From Triglochin maritima (Eukaryota > Streptophyta > Magnoliopsida > Alismatales > Juncaginaceae): a DNA stretch of 64,000 bases. The notes under the pieces are model-generated. The model was not told the DNA's origin. It saw only the letters and a list, made by a program, of their open reading frames with translations, and did no database searches. The stretch covers positions 32,357,501-32,421,500 of the forward strand of contig OY821786.1 in assembly GCA_963682175.1 (NCBI GenBank). The letters run 5' to 3'. A program made the position numbers and the translations under genes. The first letter of the stretch is position 1, and each line of letters begins with the position of its first letter. Of this stretch, positions 23,473 to 34,505 are shown one piece after another.

Positions 23473-25679
23473 GTACACGCTTTAACACATTGTTGAAGCT
23501 TTCTGACAAGTTTGTGGTCATTATACCGAAACGGCGTCCAAAATCATGACTTAATGCCCAATACGAAACGTCTTCTTGTTCTTTAATCCATTTGAAACCA
23601 TGAGGGTAATTAATCTCGATATCCTTCATATGCTCTTCAAATGTTTTTCTATCAGTAGCGACACCGGCATGCCAAAATTTATTTTGCAATTTGACATTCC
23701 TGTACCGAGCATTTCTTGACATATTTGCACTCATATGTCTCAGACAGAACCTATGAACATGACCTCGCTCTGGGGGGGAAAATTCTTCACAATATTTGTA
23801 AGACCCGGAAACCGGTCACTAATAATACACAATCTATCTCGTGTGCATACTCTACTCGCCAAAATACTTAAGAACCACTGCCATGAGCTGCCCGATTCTT
23901 TTTCAACAACAGCAAACGCCAAAGGAAACAAACCAGAGTTCGCGTCCGTACCCATAGCAATTAAAAGAGTCCCCTCAAACTTGCCAAACAAATGAGTCCC
24001 ATCAATGCTCAACACAGGTCTACAGTACTGAAAACCTTCAATTGAGGCTGCGAATGACCAAAATACTCTTTGAAACTGCTCAATGTTGTGACTTATCCTC
24101 TGTGTCTGAATCTCGACCACGGTGCCAGGATTGGTGGTGCAAATATTAGACATAAAACGTCTTAAGTTACGATAAGAAGCTTCATCAACTTCGTATACTT
24201 GTTCCAATGCTTTCTTGCGGGCGTACCAAGCTTTGTCATACTTGATATCTATGAAGTAATGAGTCTTCACTAAAGCTTGAATTTCTGCAGGAGTAATGGT
24301 TATGTTTGTTCTAATGGTGGCAAGAATCATGTTAGAAATTAAACCGGCGTCACATTGCACGTGGTCATGCAAAAGTCCCTCGTTACTACAGGTGTGTTCA
24401 GACTTGTACTTCTTAACTTGGAAACATTCTTTGCTCTGACTGTAAGAGACATGTATCTTCCATTCACACTCTTTTTTCAAACAAGCAGTTGAAAATCTTT
24501 TTGGCCCAGACGTTAACACTTTGAATTGGACACTTTTTCGCAAATGCCATTCCTTCAACTGATGCAGCAAATCTTTTTTTGTTGAGAAAATCCTATGCAA
24601 CCAATAACTCCGTCCATCTTCTAAGTTATCGTATTCAGTGTACGCAGCAATACGCTCATCGACATTTCCAATCACTGAATTTTCAATCCAGTTCTCGTCA
24701 GGCTCTATGTCTGGCAAATGCCTCAAATCTGGTAGTACTGGTAATGGTGGCAATTCATTACTAACGATGGCTTCATGTACGTAGCTATCAGGCTCTCGAT
24801 TCACAGCGTCTGCCATATGACGAAACATGTTCTGCAGCTCCGGAAGTGGGGTTGAATCTACATCAACAATGTCTATCTCATCAACATCCATCTGACCATC
24901 TGCCTCATCATCATCTGTCTCATCACTATATGCATCTTCAACCTATCTTCCTTGAGAATGTGATTGAACTACGTCTGCTTCATAATTACCAATATTCATT
25001 GGTGTGTGCTCATACGATCCAAAATAGGACTGAGGAACTGCCGAAGAAGGACCTGCTTCATATTGGCTATATGTTTGTGTCATTTGTTGACAATCCTCAT
25101 TCAACTGACTGTGGTGGACAGTAGTATAGGGCTTGGGTTGTTTCTCAACAAACAATACAACTGTATTCATGTAGTTAAATAGAGATAGCATTGTAGCCGT
25201 GCTCTGATCATCAAAAACTTGAGCATATGTATACTTTTCATACGGTGGCCATTTGCATGTTAACTTTACATCAAACTCTCCTTCTTGGAAACCACAAACT
25301 TGACAAACTGATTCACACAGATCATCATATCGCATATGTGTGTTAACATTAAGCATTCGTCTGTTACCACCTTCATATTCTGGTACGTTATCTACGAATG
25401 TAAGAATTCCATCGAAAAAAACCATAACCAATCCGGTACCGGAGCTCATTACTTCGAGTGTAGAAAATCTACATTTCACACATACATGAACATAAAAACA
25501 AATACATTAACTATACATGCATTGTATTTCATGTCAAAATCAAAAAAAACCAAAAACAAAATAAAAACCTAACCTCAACACTGTTGGTCGTCGGAGAGAG
25601 AGACTAATGGGGAGTGGGGGAATTTTGGAAGTGAAAAAATGAAGTTTGAGTGCCTGGCCAGGACTTAAACCCTAGTGAT

Positions 25680-25792
25680 GTCGTTTTTAAACAAATTACT
25701 GGTGCCGTTTTTAACCAAGTAAAAAACGGCTAAAAATCGCATTGGAGATACCGTTTTTAGTTACAAAAAATGGCATCTCAGGTGCCGTTTTT
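25680..25792. repeat. AACGGCA...TGCCGTT palindromes, right end of MULE1
   Basis: Degenerate copies of the MULE1 palindrome, just inside the right terminal repeat and upstream of the transposase start. Confidence 0.8.
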
Positions 25793-25985
25793 AATGTGCA
25801 TATTTTGCCAAATAAGTTTCTGAAGTGCATATTTTTACAATTTTTTTATTTTTTTTGATTATTTTGAAAAAATTTCCTTATTATTACTATTAATTAATTA
25901 ACAATAATAATTATTCATTAACAATATTAATCACTATTAAACCACAAAATTTTGAATATTTGAAATTTGAATATTTGAATTTTGA

Positions 25986-26165
25986 AACGCGCGTGAATGC
26001 ACAGTATACACGTGAATGTACAGTATACGCGTGCGTGAAAAGTAATCCGCGTGATTGCACAGTATACGCGTGAAAGAAAAGTAGTCCGCGTGAATGTACA
26101 GTATACGCGTGCGTGAAAAGTAATCCGCGTGACTGCACAATGTCTAATTTTTTCTCTATATATAC
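25986..26165 (+). promoter_or_regulatory. Minisatellite and TATA box upstream of the second Myb-like gene
   Basis: Units of about 40 bp built on CGCGTGAATGCACAGTATAC are repeated about four times (25986-26140). TATATATA follows at about 26157 and the ATG at 26221. Same layout as upstream of 9245. Confidence 0.7.
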
Positions 26166-26220
26166 CCTACACAAAACTCAACTTACATCTCATATCTCTT
26201 CCACAAAACACAACGTTGCA

Positions 26221-27137
26221 ATGTCTTCTCCGGATTACAACCGTTTCCCCCCTCGTCCACAATCAAATCCGCATCCACACTATCCACAAGGATACCCCTC
26301 ACGTCCATTTTACCAACAACCAGACTTCTCCCACTACGCACCACCATTCCCACCACCAGACCAAAACTCACCATTCCCACAATTCTCCCACTACGCACAA
26401 CCAGATCAAAACTCACCATTCCCACAATTCTCTCAATATGCACCACCATTCCCACATAATCAACCGCAATTCCAGATGTTTGGCCGACACATGTCTCAAC
26501 AAAGTAGTCAGAGTATGGCGGACACTGAAGAAGAGGGTCACGACGACGATGAGTCCCCACCACGACACACCGCCACACCACCATCCCCACCTCCACAGCG
26601 CCGCCACCGCAAGCAAGTCCAAACTATCAAAGCCAATACAAAGTTGTGGACCACAGCTGAGGACGAGAGACTTGTCTCTGCATATATGGAAATCAGTTGC
26701 GATGCGGTGACAAGGACAAACCAGAAGTCTACTTCATTGTGGGCTAGAGTGAAACGTGTGTACGACATCTCCGTGGAAGGCACAGGCCTACCCGAGAGGA
26801 ATGCAGAGTCCTTAAAAGGACGATGGAGGAGAATTGTACCTGCTGTGAACAAGTGGGTCGGGTGCTTCGATCAGGCATTCCGACGGAAAAGGAGGGGCCA
26901 GAATGACGACGATGTTGTCCGACAAGCGCACGTGATCTACGAGCGAACTCATGGGCCTAAATTTCTTTATTTTGATGCTTGGGTTATGTTGCGTAGGTAC
27001 CTAAAATGGGAGTCTGTGATATCCGGAGCTAATGCCGTGCGTGATGACTGGGAGTCCCCGGAGTTGCACGATGAAAATAGTCCCCAGTCAGGAAGCCTTG
27101 GGAAAAGAAAGAGCACGGATGACTCCAGGACGCAATC
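26221..27137 (+). pseudogene. Myb/SANT-like Harbinger accessory protein, 3' end removed by a Copia insertion
   Basis: The start is set at 26221 (MSSPDYNRFPPRPQ), which aligns with MSSSEGNGSPEYRR of the 8.0-9.2 kb copy and lies about 60 bp after a TATA box. The in-frame ATG at 26113 would fall in or before the promoter. The N-terminus is a Pro/Gln/His-rich repeat region (QNSPFPQFSHYA twice). The Myb/SANT-like domain is intact (WTTAEDERLVSAYMEISCDA, LWARVKRVY, SLKGRWRRIV, NKWVGCFDQAFRRKR, FLYFDAWVMLRRYLKWESV). The natural frame ends at 27137, where a Copia LTR begins; the apparent stop at 27154 belongs to the LTR. The coiled-coil end is therefore lost. Confidence 0.82.
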
Positions 27138-29272
27138 TGAAGGGAATGTGTTCTAAAAGTTTTACTTTTAAATGTCAATTATTATGAATTGAATGAGAAA
27201 TCGTTTTGTTCCTTGTTTATGTTATTTGTCTTTTAGAAGTGTTAAGGAAGAGACTCTTGGTCCTTAACCGTAGAGCTCTAAAAGATATTGGTTTACATAA
27301 AACAAAAGATATTCGCAATCATGGTAATTAACATGGAACATTAATTACCGAGTTAAGATTGTCGTGTTGGTCATAGATCATTGTAGCTCTACAAGTGAGT
27401 GACAACACGAGTACACAAAAGAGGAAAATAGTACTTTTGTATACCGGATTGACCTAACAAGTAAAATATTATAGGAATGTGTTTCTGTGTCATTAATATT
27501 TTACTGTGTCCTTGGTCCTTTGATATGAGACTTATATCCGATCGCTTAAGGAGTTCTTAATTAGACTAGTGTCTTGAGCTATCGATGAGAGTAGTGTAAA
27601 GGCATTAGTTGGTTAAGCATAATTTTCGTTGGAGAAGATAGTTAGTCAAAAGATTATCATTGCCCCTCTTAATTGAGTGATGATATTAGTGGGCCCCTTG
27701 ATAAAGCAAAGTTATAATGTGCACAATGTGATTTGAGTTAAGTCACATATTTATAACTAGCTTAAAGAGATCAAGAAATGAATACTAATACAAAGATGAC
27801 ACAATACTACTTTGTGTGTATTCTTAATATCATGAGGCAATGGACGGACACAAGTGGTGCACTCCATCACTAAATGGATCAGGTTTTGGTTCGAGTGGAA
27901 TTAAGACATCTAACTAATTGGGAGCTATAATGTGTAGCTAGATATCGCTTATAACTTGTGATATTAAGCTCTTAATATCACTGCCAACTTAGTCTAGATC
28001 CTCCCATAAGTCACACCGTAAAAATCGGGAAACAAGAAGCTTGATTTTTGGTTCATATGATGAGTCAGGTTTCTTACAGAAAATATGACTTATGTGGTGA
28101 ACGAGTAAAATCAATTATGTTGCATATAACATAATTAGAATCATGATAAATTCATATGAGATGCATATATTATGGGGTGCAATAATTTATTATTGCATTG
28201 GATAATATATTGCATAAGTTGTGAATTTGCTAAAACCCCAAAAGTTCAAATTTTGTTGGAAATAAATCCAAAATTTAAAAAAGGCAAAATCGGGTAGAAG
28301 TTCGGTAATCCGTTATGGTTCGGTCGACCGAAGGATCTATGAATCGATCAACCGAACGTGGAACGGATAGTCGTAGTTGATTGACCGAACTTGACTAAAG
28401 TGCCTGGATCTTTGGTACGGTGTACCGAACCAGAAACGGTCGACCGAACAATGTCAATTTCAGATATTTTCGGTTAACCGAATAGCACTCGGTCTTGGAC
28501 GAGAATTAGTCCGATCGGTTAAGGAGAATTTTTCTCCTTAAGATTCGGTCATCCGTCGCGTACTCGGTTAAACAATCGTGACATATTCGGTTAACCGAGT
28601 GGGACTCGGTAAACCGAAGCACGATCGATTTTCTGCCTTTGATAATTAAGAGATTAATTTGATCGATGGTTAGATTAGCTCCAAACTTGGTCAAACGTTT
28701 TGTGGATGCATGTAATGCATTTTGGAATTAGTTTGTGAGACAAAATGTCAAGAATTCGTGGCTTAAGAATAGCTATGATTGAGAGTAAGATAGGAGCCTA
28801 TAAATAGGTCATTAGTCTCCTCAATTGACATAAGTTGCTTTCTAATTATTTTCTCTCCGAAAATTCACCACAAAAATCCATGAAAATTCTCTTAGTTTTC
28901 TAAGTCTTTGAAGGAGAAATCTCAGAGGCTAAGGAAGGGGTTTGTAGCTAGATTCTAAGCTTGTTTGGAGATTGATTGGCTAGCTCTTTTCTCTCCAACC
29001 TTGTTTAGGGTTTCGGTGAACACTCGGAGGCATCCGGTGCAACGAGAAGCGACGATTGGCTTCCTCAACGTCTCTGAAACGTCAAGAAGTTTTTGAGAAC
29101 TTCTAGGTATGAATTTCGGAGTCCCTTTGTGTTTGTTTTAATAAGTTTTTGAAACTAGTTGTTAAAACAAACCGATGCATGCGTAAAATAAATCGAAGAA
29201 AATTGTAATAGATCCTTATTATACATGAAAATTCGAAAAATATATATGTATAATTAAACATGAAATCCTACA
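27138..29272 (+). mobile_element. 5' LTR (2135 bp) of a deleted Copia element
   Basis: TGAAGGGAATGTGTTC ... AATCCTACA, the same family as 21421-23472. It is preceded by CAATC (27133-27137) and followed by a tRNA-Met-type primer binding site. TATA box at 28799-28806. GGTCGACC motifs survive at 28321 and 28437; others are degenerate (for example GGTTAACC). Confidence 0.88.
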
Positions 29273-29273
29273 G

Positions 29274-29285
29274 TAGTATCAGAGC
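29274..29285 (+). other. Primer binding site (initiator tRNA-Met type)
   Basis: TAGTATCAGAGC, one base from the plant Copia consensus TGGTATCAGAGC, one base after the LTR end. Between here and 30768 is an untranslated leader with no coding frame I can support. Confidence 0.85.
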
Positions 29286-30768
29286 TTAGGGTTCAATTTT
29301 CTCATGATTTAAGGCTGTAAACGAATTTAGTTTACCATCTATGATTTAAACAATTCGATTTACCGGTTTTTTCGGTCTATGAATGTTTGTTGATGTAATT
29401 CTCCATAATAATTCGTTCTGAATGTTTTAAGTGTTTTAAAACATGTCATGTAATTATTAGAATTAAGATTTAGACATTTGTCTAACTTGCAATAATTTCG
29501 TTTTAAGTATAAACGATTATTTTGTAAGAGAATCAACAAAACCGAAAAACTGCGGTTCATCTTTCCATTGGAAATTGGATGGACAGCGGTTCATAATTAA
29601 TTTTTGAACTATGGATGCATGAAAAACATTTTTAATGGATTTCAAAATGTTTTTTCAAAGAATTGTTTGGGATTCTAGATGCTTGATAAACTAGGGTGGA
29701 TAGTTTATAGCGATATTGCGTACATGGATGCTCAAGTTGTTTTTGCAGGAATTGTGAGTTTATATGTTCCAAATCAGTGCCTATGAATGTTTATAATTGT
29801 TATAATACATGGGCTTATGTATGTAAAAGCCAAATTCTCTATTTCCATCTTTTAGATAATTGCATATGCATATGAGAGGTTTTACATAGGACTTGCACTA
29901 GTCGGTTTTTTATCGAATGTGAGAAGCATGTTTATTTTCTGTAAAATCTACATCTCCGGTGCAAGAGGAAGTTGTCGTTGTAGCGCATCGATCGAGGATC
30001 GGGGATCGAGGATCAAGGATCGAAGGGAACATATAAACTCACACGATGTGGAATGTGTGAATGTTTAATTTCTTTTTTTAATTTCTGTTACGCATGTGAT
30101 GAATGTGGCGAATGTTAGGATGTGTATGAATATTAATATGCATGATAACCTAAAATTCCAAATCACATGTAAATATATGAAATTTTCCAACAAAAATTAA
30201 GAATAATTTCCTTCTTATTTCATCCACTACCAGCCATTGATTGAGGGATACTCTGCTCACCCTTAGCGGGAGATAGCTTCCTCCATCTTTGGGAATAGTG
30301 GGAGATATAATGGTTATCTGTTGTTGTGCCACGATTAAATGTATGAGGTGCGTTTCACCTTAGTGAACCCCAAGTATGTTTAGTTGTGAATATAATGGAT
30401 AAACGTATCTCGTATCAAATGAAAATAAGTTTTCTTAACATTACCTAGAGCCCTCGCTCGGTTTTGGGAAAAAGTTTTTCTTACGAGGATAGGTCGCATT
30501 CCCTCATAATTAAAACGACAAGAATCACAAGAGTTTGAAGATGCTAATATTGCTAAAATTCAAAAAGGTTATGATTAGAAAAAAGTTTTTTCTTACCTTG
30601 ATGTTGTAATGTATTCGATAGCCCTTAGCTAGTCTATGTTACAATTAATGGGATCTTGTATTGTTGCATTTATGGGCAATTTTTTTATTTGCAACATTTA
30701 CATTTGTATGCATGTATAATAAACATAAAATTGGCATTAAAATCCTGTATAAATTATTTTGTACAAAA

Positions 30769-30950
30769 ATGTCGAACATCCAACCTATCGTACGATCCAT
30801 GATAGAAAAACACCCTTTAGCAAATGATGGCTCAAACTTCAATAGTTAGCAACTCAAACTCAACATCGTGTTAAAGTTTGAGAAACTATCTCACATTTTG
30901 GAAGGTCCAATCCCAAAGTGGAATGAGAGATTAACCGATGAAGTCATGGA
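30769..30950 (+). pseudogene. gag: Copia gag N-terminal fragment
   Basis: It starts MSNIQPIVRSMIEKHPLAND. An in-frame TAG (about 30846-30848) falls where Copia gags have the conserved tryptophan after FNS. The text resumes QLKLNIVLKFEKLSHILEGP, typical of Copia gag N-termini. It is cut off near 30948, where LTR sequence begins. All of pol is deleted. Confidence 0.75.
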
Positions 30951-31472
30951 AGTTTGCATGAAATCATGGGCAAGAGGTTGCACATGAATAGGTAATTTGG
31001 AAAGAACTTATAAATACAAGTTTATCTCATTACCTCATTAATTAATTTATTATCTTCTTGTGCAAACTTCTCTCTCCATAATTCTCCACGAATTTCACCT
31101 TAATTCTTGAGTTTAGTTTTAGTTTTCAAAGATCTTCTTCTCAGGGGAACTAAAGAGGGGTTAGTAATTGGATTCTAAACCCTATTGGAGATTGAGAGGC
31201 TAGCTCTTCTCTCTCCAATCTTGTTTAGAGTTTGGTGAATACTCGGAGGCATCCGGCGCAGCGACAAGCATCCTCAACGTCTCCGGATCATCAAGAAGTT
31301 TTAGAGAACTTCTAGGTATGAAATTCGGAGCCCGTGTTTGTTTTAATAAAGTTTTAAAACTAGTTATTGAAACAAACCGATGCATGCATGAAACAAATCA
31401 TAGAAAAATTGTAATTGATCATTGTTGTGCATAAAATTTCGAAAATAAATATGTACAAATAACTAGAAATCC
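30948..31472 (+). mobile_element. 3' LTR remnant (last about 520 bp) of the deleted Copia element
   Basis: From about 30948 the sequence follows the last quarter of the LTR family (GCATG.AATCATGGGCAAGAG, the TATAAATAC TATA region, the CTCGGAGGCATCCGG.GCA block) and ends in AGAAATCCTTC rather than AATCCTACA. Neither a clean terminus nor a CAATC duplication follows, so the right border is also damaged. Confidence 0.8.
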
Positions 31473-32110
31473 TTCGGAAGACGGCACCCATTCCAAATCA
31501 ATTGAATATATTTTTTGGATAACTTGGTTAAAGATTCACATGTTTTCTTGGTTGTTTGGAATTAAAAAAAACTTGAAAACTAATTGTAAAAATAATTTAA
31601 AATTATTTGGTTGCTAATATTTGGAAGGAGCTTAACTTTGATTGATTTCATTTTAATTAAAACAAAGCTAAAGGATCTAACTGACATACAATATTCTCAG
31701 TTGGGATCATATGATAATTATTAAATTATTTCCATATTAAACTAAAGTATATGCAACTGGAAGTGGTCCCACGTGTTTACCGGTGTATGAAGCTAATTTT
31801 ATAAGTTCAAAGGTACCCTCACGTAAATACTAAAAATTCAAGCGCATAATTCCAATATCAAGTTTATGCAATTGCATCCAATCAAATAACCCTTAAAGAA
31901 AAGTACGTAAATCATATTCATATAAATAAATCATCAACATCTAAATTCCATTTCTATGAATTGGAAAACTTTTCACAAAAGATACAACTAATAACACCAC
32001 TTCCTTCAAACAATCTCAGATAAAAGGAAAGATGAATTTGGATATCCATGACCATGCGTTACACTTTGACCCCATTAATCCACATGTTCAAACCATGTGA
32101 CATTTTCACC
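31473..32110. other. AT-rich intergenic DNA
   Basis: Nothing coding recognised. The last 200 bp probably form the promoter of the small gene that follows. Confidence 0.4.
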
Positions 32111-32256
32111 TATAAAATACATACTCATCTAGCTTACTAGCTAGGAGAGTTCACCCCATAACATATCATTTTGGAGAGAATTAAGAAGATGGAGGGCAAA
32201 GTTGTTGGTGCTGCAGCTGCATGTTGTGGGTGTTTGAAGCCGCTACTGGGTGGGCA

Positions 32257-32911
32257 TTTGCTTGGGTAGACCCCAAAAAGTGCACAATTGGCAAAATACA
32301 CTTGAATTTTTACTATTAACTTGGGTGCACCTCATTTAAAACATAATTGCTTGCATACCCTCAGACCGTTTATGGGCCCCACTCCTTTAAATTTTCTGTT
32401 GGTTTATTTACAAAACACACCCTCTAAAATTCAAATATCCTTAATATTAAATATAAAAACACAAAACAAATATTTTCTTTACAAACACACCATTCTTCTC
32501 ATTCTCTCTTTTGTTCTCTCTCTACTCTCTCTCTCTCCACTCTCTACTCTCTCTCCTCTCTCTCTTCGGTTCTCTCTTCTCCTTCTCTCTTTCTCTCTCT
32601 CCTATTCTCTCACTTTGTCTCTCCTCTATCTCTCTCATGTTCTCTCTTCTCCCTCTTTCTCTCTCTCTCTCTACTCTCTCTCCTCTCTCTGTACCCTCTC
32701 TCCTCTCTTTCTCTCTTTTATTCTCTCTCTACTCTCCACTCTCTCTCTTGTTTTCTCTCTCCTCTCTCTCGCTACTCTCTCTCTTGTTCTCTCTCTCTCC
32801 TCACTCTCTACTCTCTCTCCTCTCTCTCTTCGGTTCTCTCTTCTCCTTCTCTCGCTCTCCTATTCTCTCTCTTTCTCTCTCCTCTATCTCTCTCTCATGT
32901 TCTCTCTTCTC

Positions 32912-32951
<40 letters not shown>

Positions 32952-33448
32952 TCTCTCTCTCGAATTCTCTCACTCTCCTCTCTCTCTCTTCTCTCTCGAA
33001 TTTTCTCTCCTCTCTCTCTCTCATCTCCCTCTCGAATTCTCTATCCTCTCTCTCTTTTCTCCCTCTCAAATTCTCTCTCCTCTCTCTCTTTTCTTCCAAC
33101 TGTTCGGCCTGCATGTTTGACTTAGCCTTTGAATGATCATCCAATTCCAGGCATTCCCACCAACTCCAACTGCATCTTATTTTGGTGTTGGAAGAGAAAG
33201 GGGCAGTTTCTTGAGCATGGGACATTCCACCACAACAAGAAATTTTACATTTTGAAGTAGTCTTGAAGAGATAGATGTGAGCATTGGCAGATCATCTAAA
33301 CACAACCTGCTCAAATGAGGAAAAGGAAAAGATGCACTGCTGCTACTTTCCTCACTCTCTTCTGTTGTTCGGATCTTTTTAAGTTTGACAAGGAGAATTT
33401 GAGAGGGAGAAAAGAGAGAGAGGATAGAGAATTCGAGAGGGAGATGAG

Positions 33449-33480
<32 letters not shown>

Positions 33481-34265
33481 ATTTGAGAGAGTTCGAGAGA
33501 GAAGAGAGAGAGAGAGAGGAGAGAGAGAGAATTCGAGAGAGAGAGAGGGAGAAGAGAGAACATGACAGAGAGAGGAGAGAGAAAGAGAGAGAATATGTGA
33601 GAGAGAAAGAGAGAAGGTGAAGAGAGAACCAACGAGATAGAGAGAGAGGAGAGAGAGTAGAGAGAGAGAGAACAAGAGAGAGTAGCGAGAGAGAGGAGAG
33701 AGAAAACAAGAGAGAGTGGAGAGTAGAGAGATAACAAAAGGGAGAAAGAGAGGAGAGAGGGTAGAGAGAGAGGAGAGAGAGTAGAGAGAGAGGAGAGAGA
33801 TAAAACAAGAGAGAGAGTAGCGAGAGAGAGGAGAGAGAAAACAAGAGAGAGTGGAGAGTAGAGAGATAACAAAAGAGAGAAAGAGAGGAGAGAGGGTAGA
33901 GAGAGAGAGAGTAGAGAGAGAGGCGAGAGAGAGAACAAGAGAGAGAGTAGCGAGAGAGAGGAGAGAGAAAACAAGAGAGAGAGTGGAGAGAGAGAGTAGA
34001 GAGAGAACAAAAGAGAGAGAATGAGAAGAATGGTGTGTTTGTAAAGAAAATATTTGTTTTGTGTTTTTATATTTAATATTAAGGATATTTGAATTTTAGA
34101 GGGGTGTTTTGTAAATAAACCAACAGAAAATTTAACGGAGTGGGACCCATAAACGGTCTGAGGGTATGCAAGCAATTATGTTTGAAATGAGGTGTACCCA
34201 AGTGAATAGTAAAAATCCAAGTGTATTTCGCCAATTGTGCACTTTTTGGGGTCTACCCAAGCAAA
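32257..34265. mobile_element. Fold-back transposon with about 0.85 kb arms carrying an NLR fragment
   Basis: The terminal inverted repeats start TTTGCTTGGGTAGACCCCAA and extend about 250 bp with few mismatches (32257-32510 against 34015-34265). The flanks are GCA on both sides. The inner arms are CT-rich (32511-33090) on the left and their GA-rich complement on the right (33390-34015), so almost the whole element folds back, leaving a 300 bp centre. The superfamily is unclear; related ends occur at about 39.9-40.07 kb. Confidence 0.85.
33105..33385 (-). pseudogene. Captured fragment of an NLR (NBS-LRR) gene
   Basis: Minus-strand text includes FPHLSRLCLDDLPMLTSIS, FLVVVECPMLKKLPL and, in a shifted frame, a WSWWECLELDD segment. 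These match the distal LRR pattern (..F..L..L.L..LP.L..I; ..V..CP.LKKLPL; ..WWE.LEWDD) of CC-NBS-LRR resistance proteins of the RPS2 type. No NB-ARC domain is present. It is bounded on both sides by the GA/CT arms, so it is cargo of the transposon, not a remnant of a local gene. Confidence 0.7.
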
Positions 34266-34505
34266 GCAAACACAAATCCAGTGGCCGTTGTATTTGTGGC
34301 TACAAGATGTCTCGGACCCATTGAGTTGCTGGCAATAAGATGTCTGGAAGTATGAGAATGTTGGGAAGTAGATGCATGTGATGATTTAACATGTTTGTGC
34401 CGAAATAAACAAGATGGAATTAATAGTACGTATATGCAATGGTCAGCTTGCATGTGTGTTTTAAGAGGCTCTTGTAACCAACATATCCTTTTTTTAACGA
34501 ATAAA

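Larger units (their letters stand above)
20827..25479 (-). pseudogene. MuDR-type transposase of MULE1, broken by stop, frameshift and solo LTR
   Basis: It reads from 25479 (or the ATG at 25449, MSSGTGLVMVFFDG) to the stop at 20827-20829. In order: a PB1-like N-terminus (25449-25200); a MuDR N-terminal zinc-binding segment (CLKKECEWKIHVSYS, EHTCS); the MULE transposase core (VLSIDGTHLFGKFEGTLLIA, GLFPLAFAVVEKE, CIISDRFPGL, TTNLSESFNNVLK); a SWIM finger (CSCGYIDAHHIPCSH); and a CCHC knuckle (CGRCRKLGHNKKTC). Breaks are an in-frame TAG near 24943, a one-base loss in a C run at about 23772-23778, and the Copia LTR at 21421-23472. It would cut and join MULE ends in the nucleus. Confidence 0.88.
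17454..25877. mobile_element. Mutator-like element (MULE1) with PMD and transposase genes
   Basis: The ends begin GGAAAAAATTTCAAAATAAT and, inverted, GGAAATTTTTTCAAAATAAT. Inside them lies a perfect inverted block (TGTAAAAATATGCACTTCAG and on to ...GCAAAATATGCA; 17492-17534 against about 25799-25841). The flanks are an exact 9 bp duplication, TTATTATTA (17445-17453 and 25878-25886). Cargo is a plus-strand PMD gene and a minus-strand MuDR-type transposase, tail to tail. A Copia solo LTR sits inside the transposase. Without it the element is about 6.4 kb. Confidence 0.92.
17180..27137 (+). mobile_element. Second Harbinger-type element, split by a MULE and cut by a Copia element
   Basis: The left tip GAGCACAAATAACAACGCC at 17180 follows TTA (17177-17179), and the next 100 bp repeat the CACGTCAGC/TCTCTCTC blocks seen inside the right end of the 7553-9723 element. 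The body is 17180-17453 plus 25887-27137, interrupted by MULE1 with its 9 bp target duplication. The plus-strand Myb-like gene is homologous to the one at 8.0-9.2 kb. The right end is not found: a Copia element cuts the gene at 27138, and the sequence after 31472 is not recognisable as Harbinger. Confidence 0.75.
32111..34505 (+). pseudogene. Small putative gene (45-codon frame) split by a fold-back transposon
   Basis: A good TATA box (TATAAAAT, 32111-32118) is followed by an ATG at 32189-32191 (MEGKVVGAAAACCGCLKPLL), a frame that runs to the insertion at 32257 and, if one GCA duplication is removed, resumes at 34269 and ends at TAA 34336-34338. A polyadenylation signal AATAAA lies at 34500-34505. 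The peptide is Ala/Cys/Trp-rich and I do not recognise it. It could be a small secreted or unstructured peptide, or a non-coding transcript with a chance frame. The promoter-ATG-poly(A) order is the main evidence. Confidence 0.4.

Noticed and set aside
26113..26220. Earlier in-frame ATG for the second Myb-like gene
   Set aside because: It lies before the TATA box at about 26157; the paralogue at 9245 starts at the residue matching 26221.
32321..33136. Long Ser/Leu-rich open frames in the CT-rich arm
   Set aside because: Any frame through a CTCTCT microsatellite stays open; there is no domain and the mirror frame exists on the other arm.
33177..34175. A 332-residue minus-strand open frame
   Set aside because: Most is the translated GA/CT arm; only the last part (about 33177-33385) is real, and that is the captured NLR fragment.
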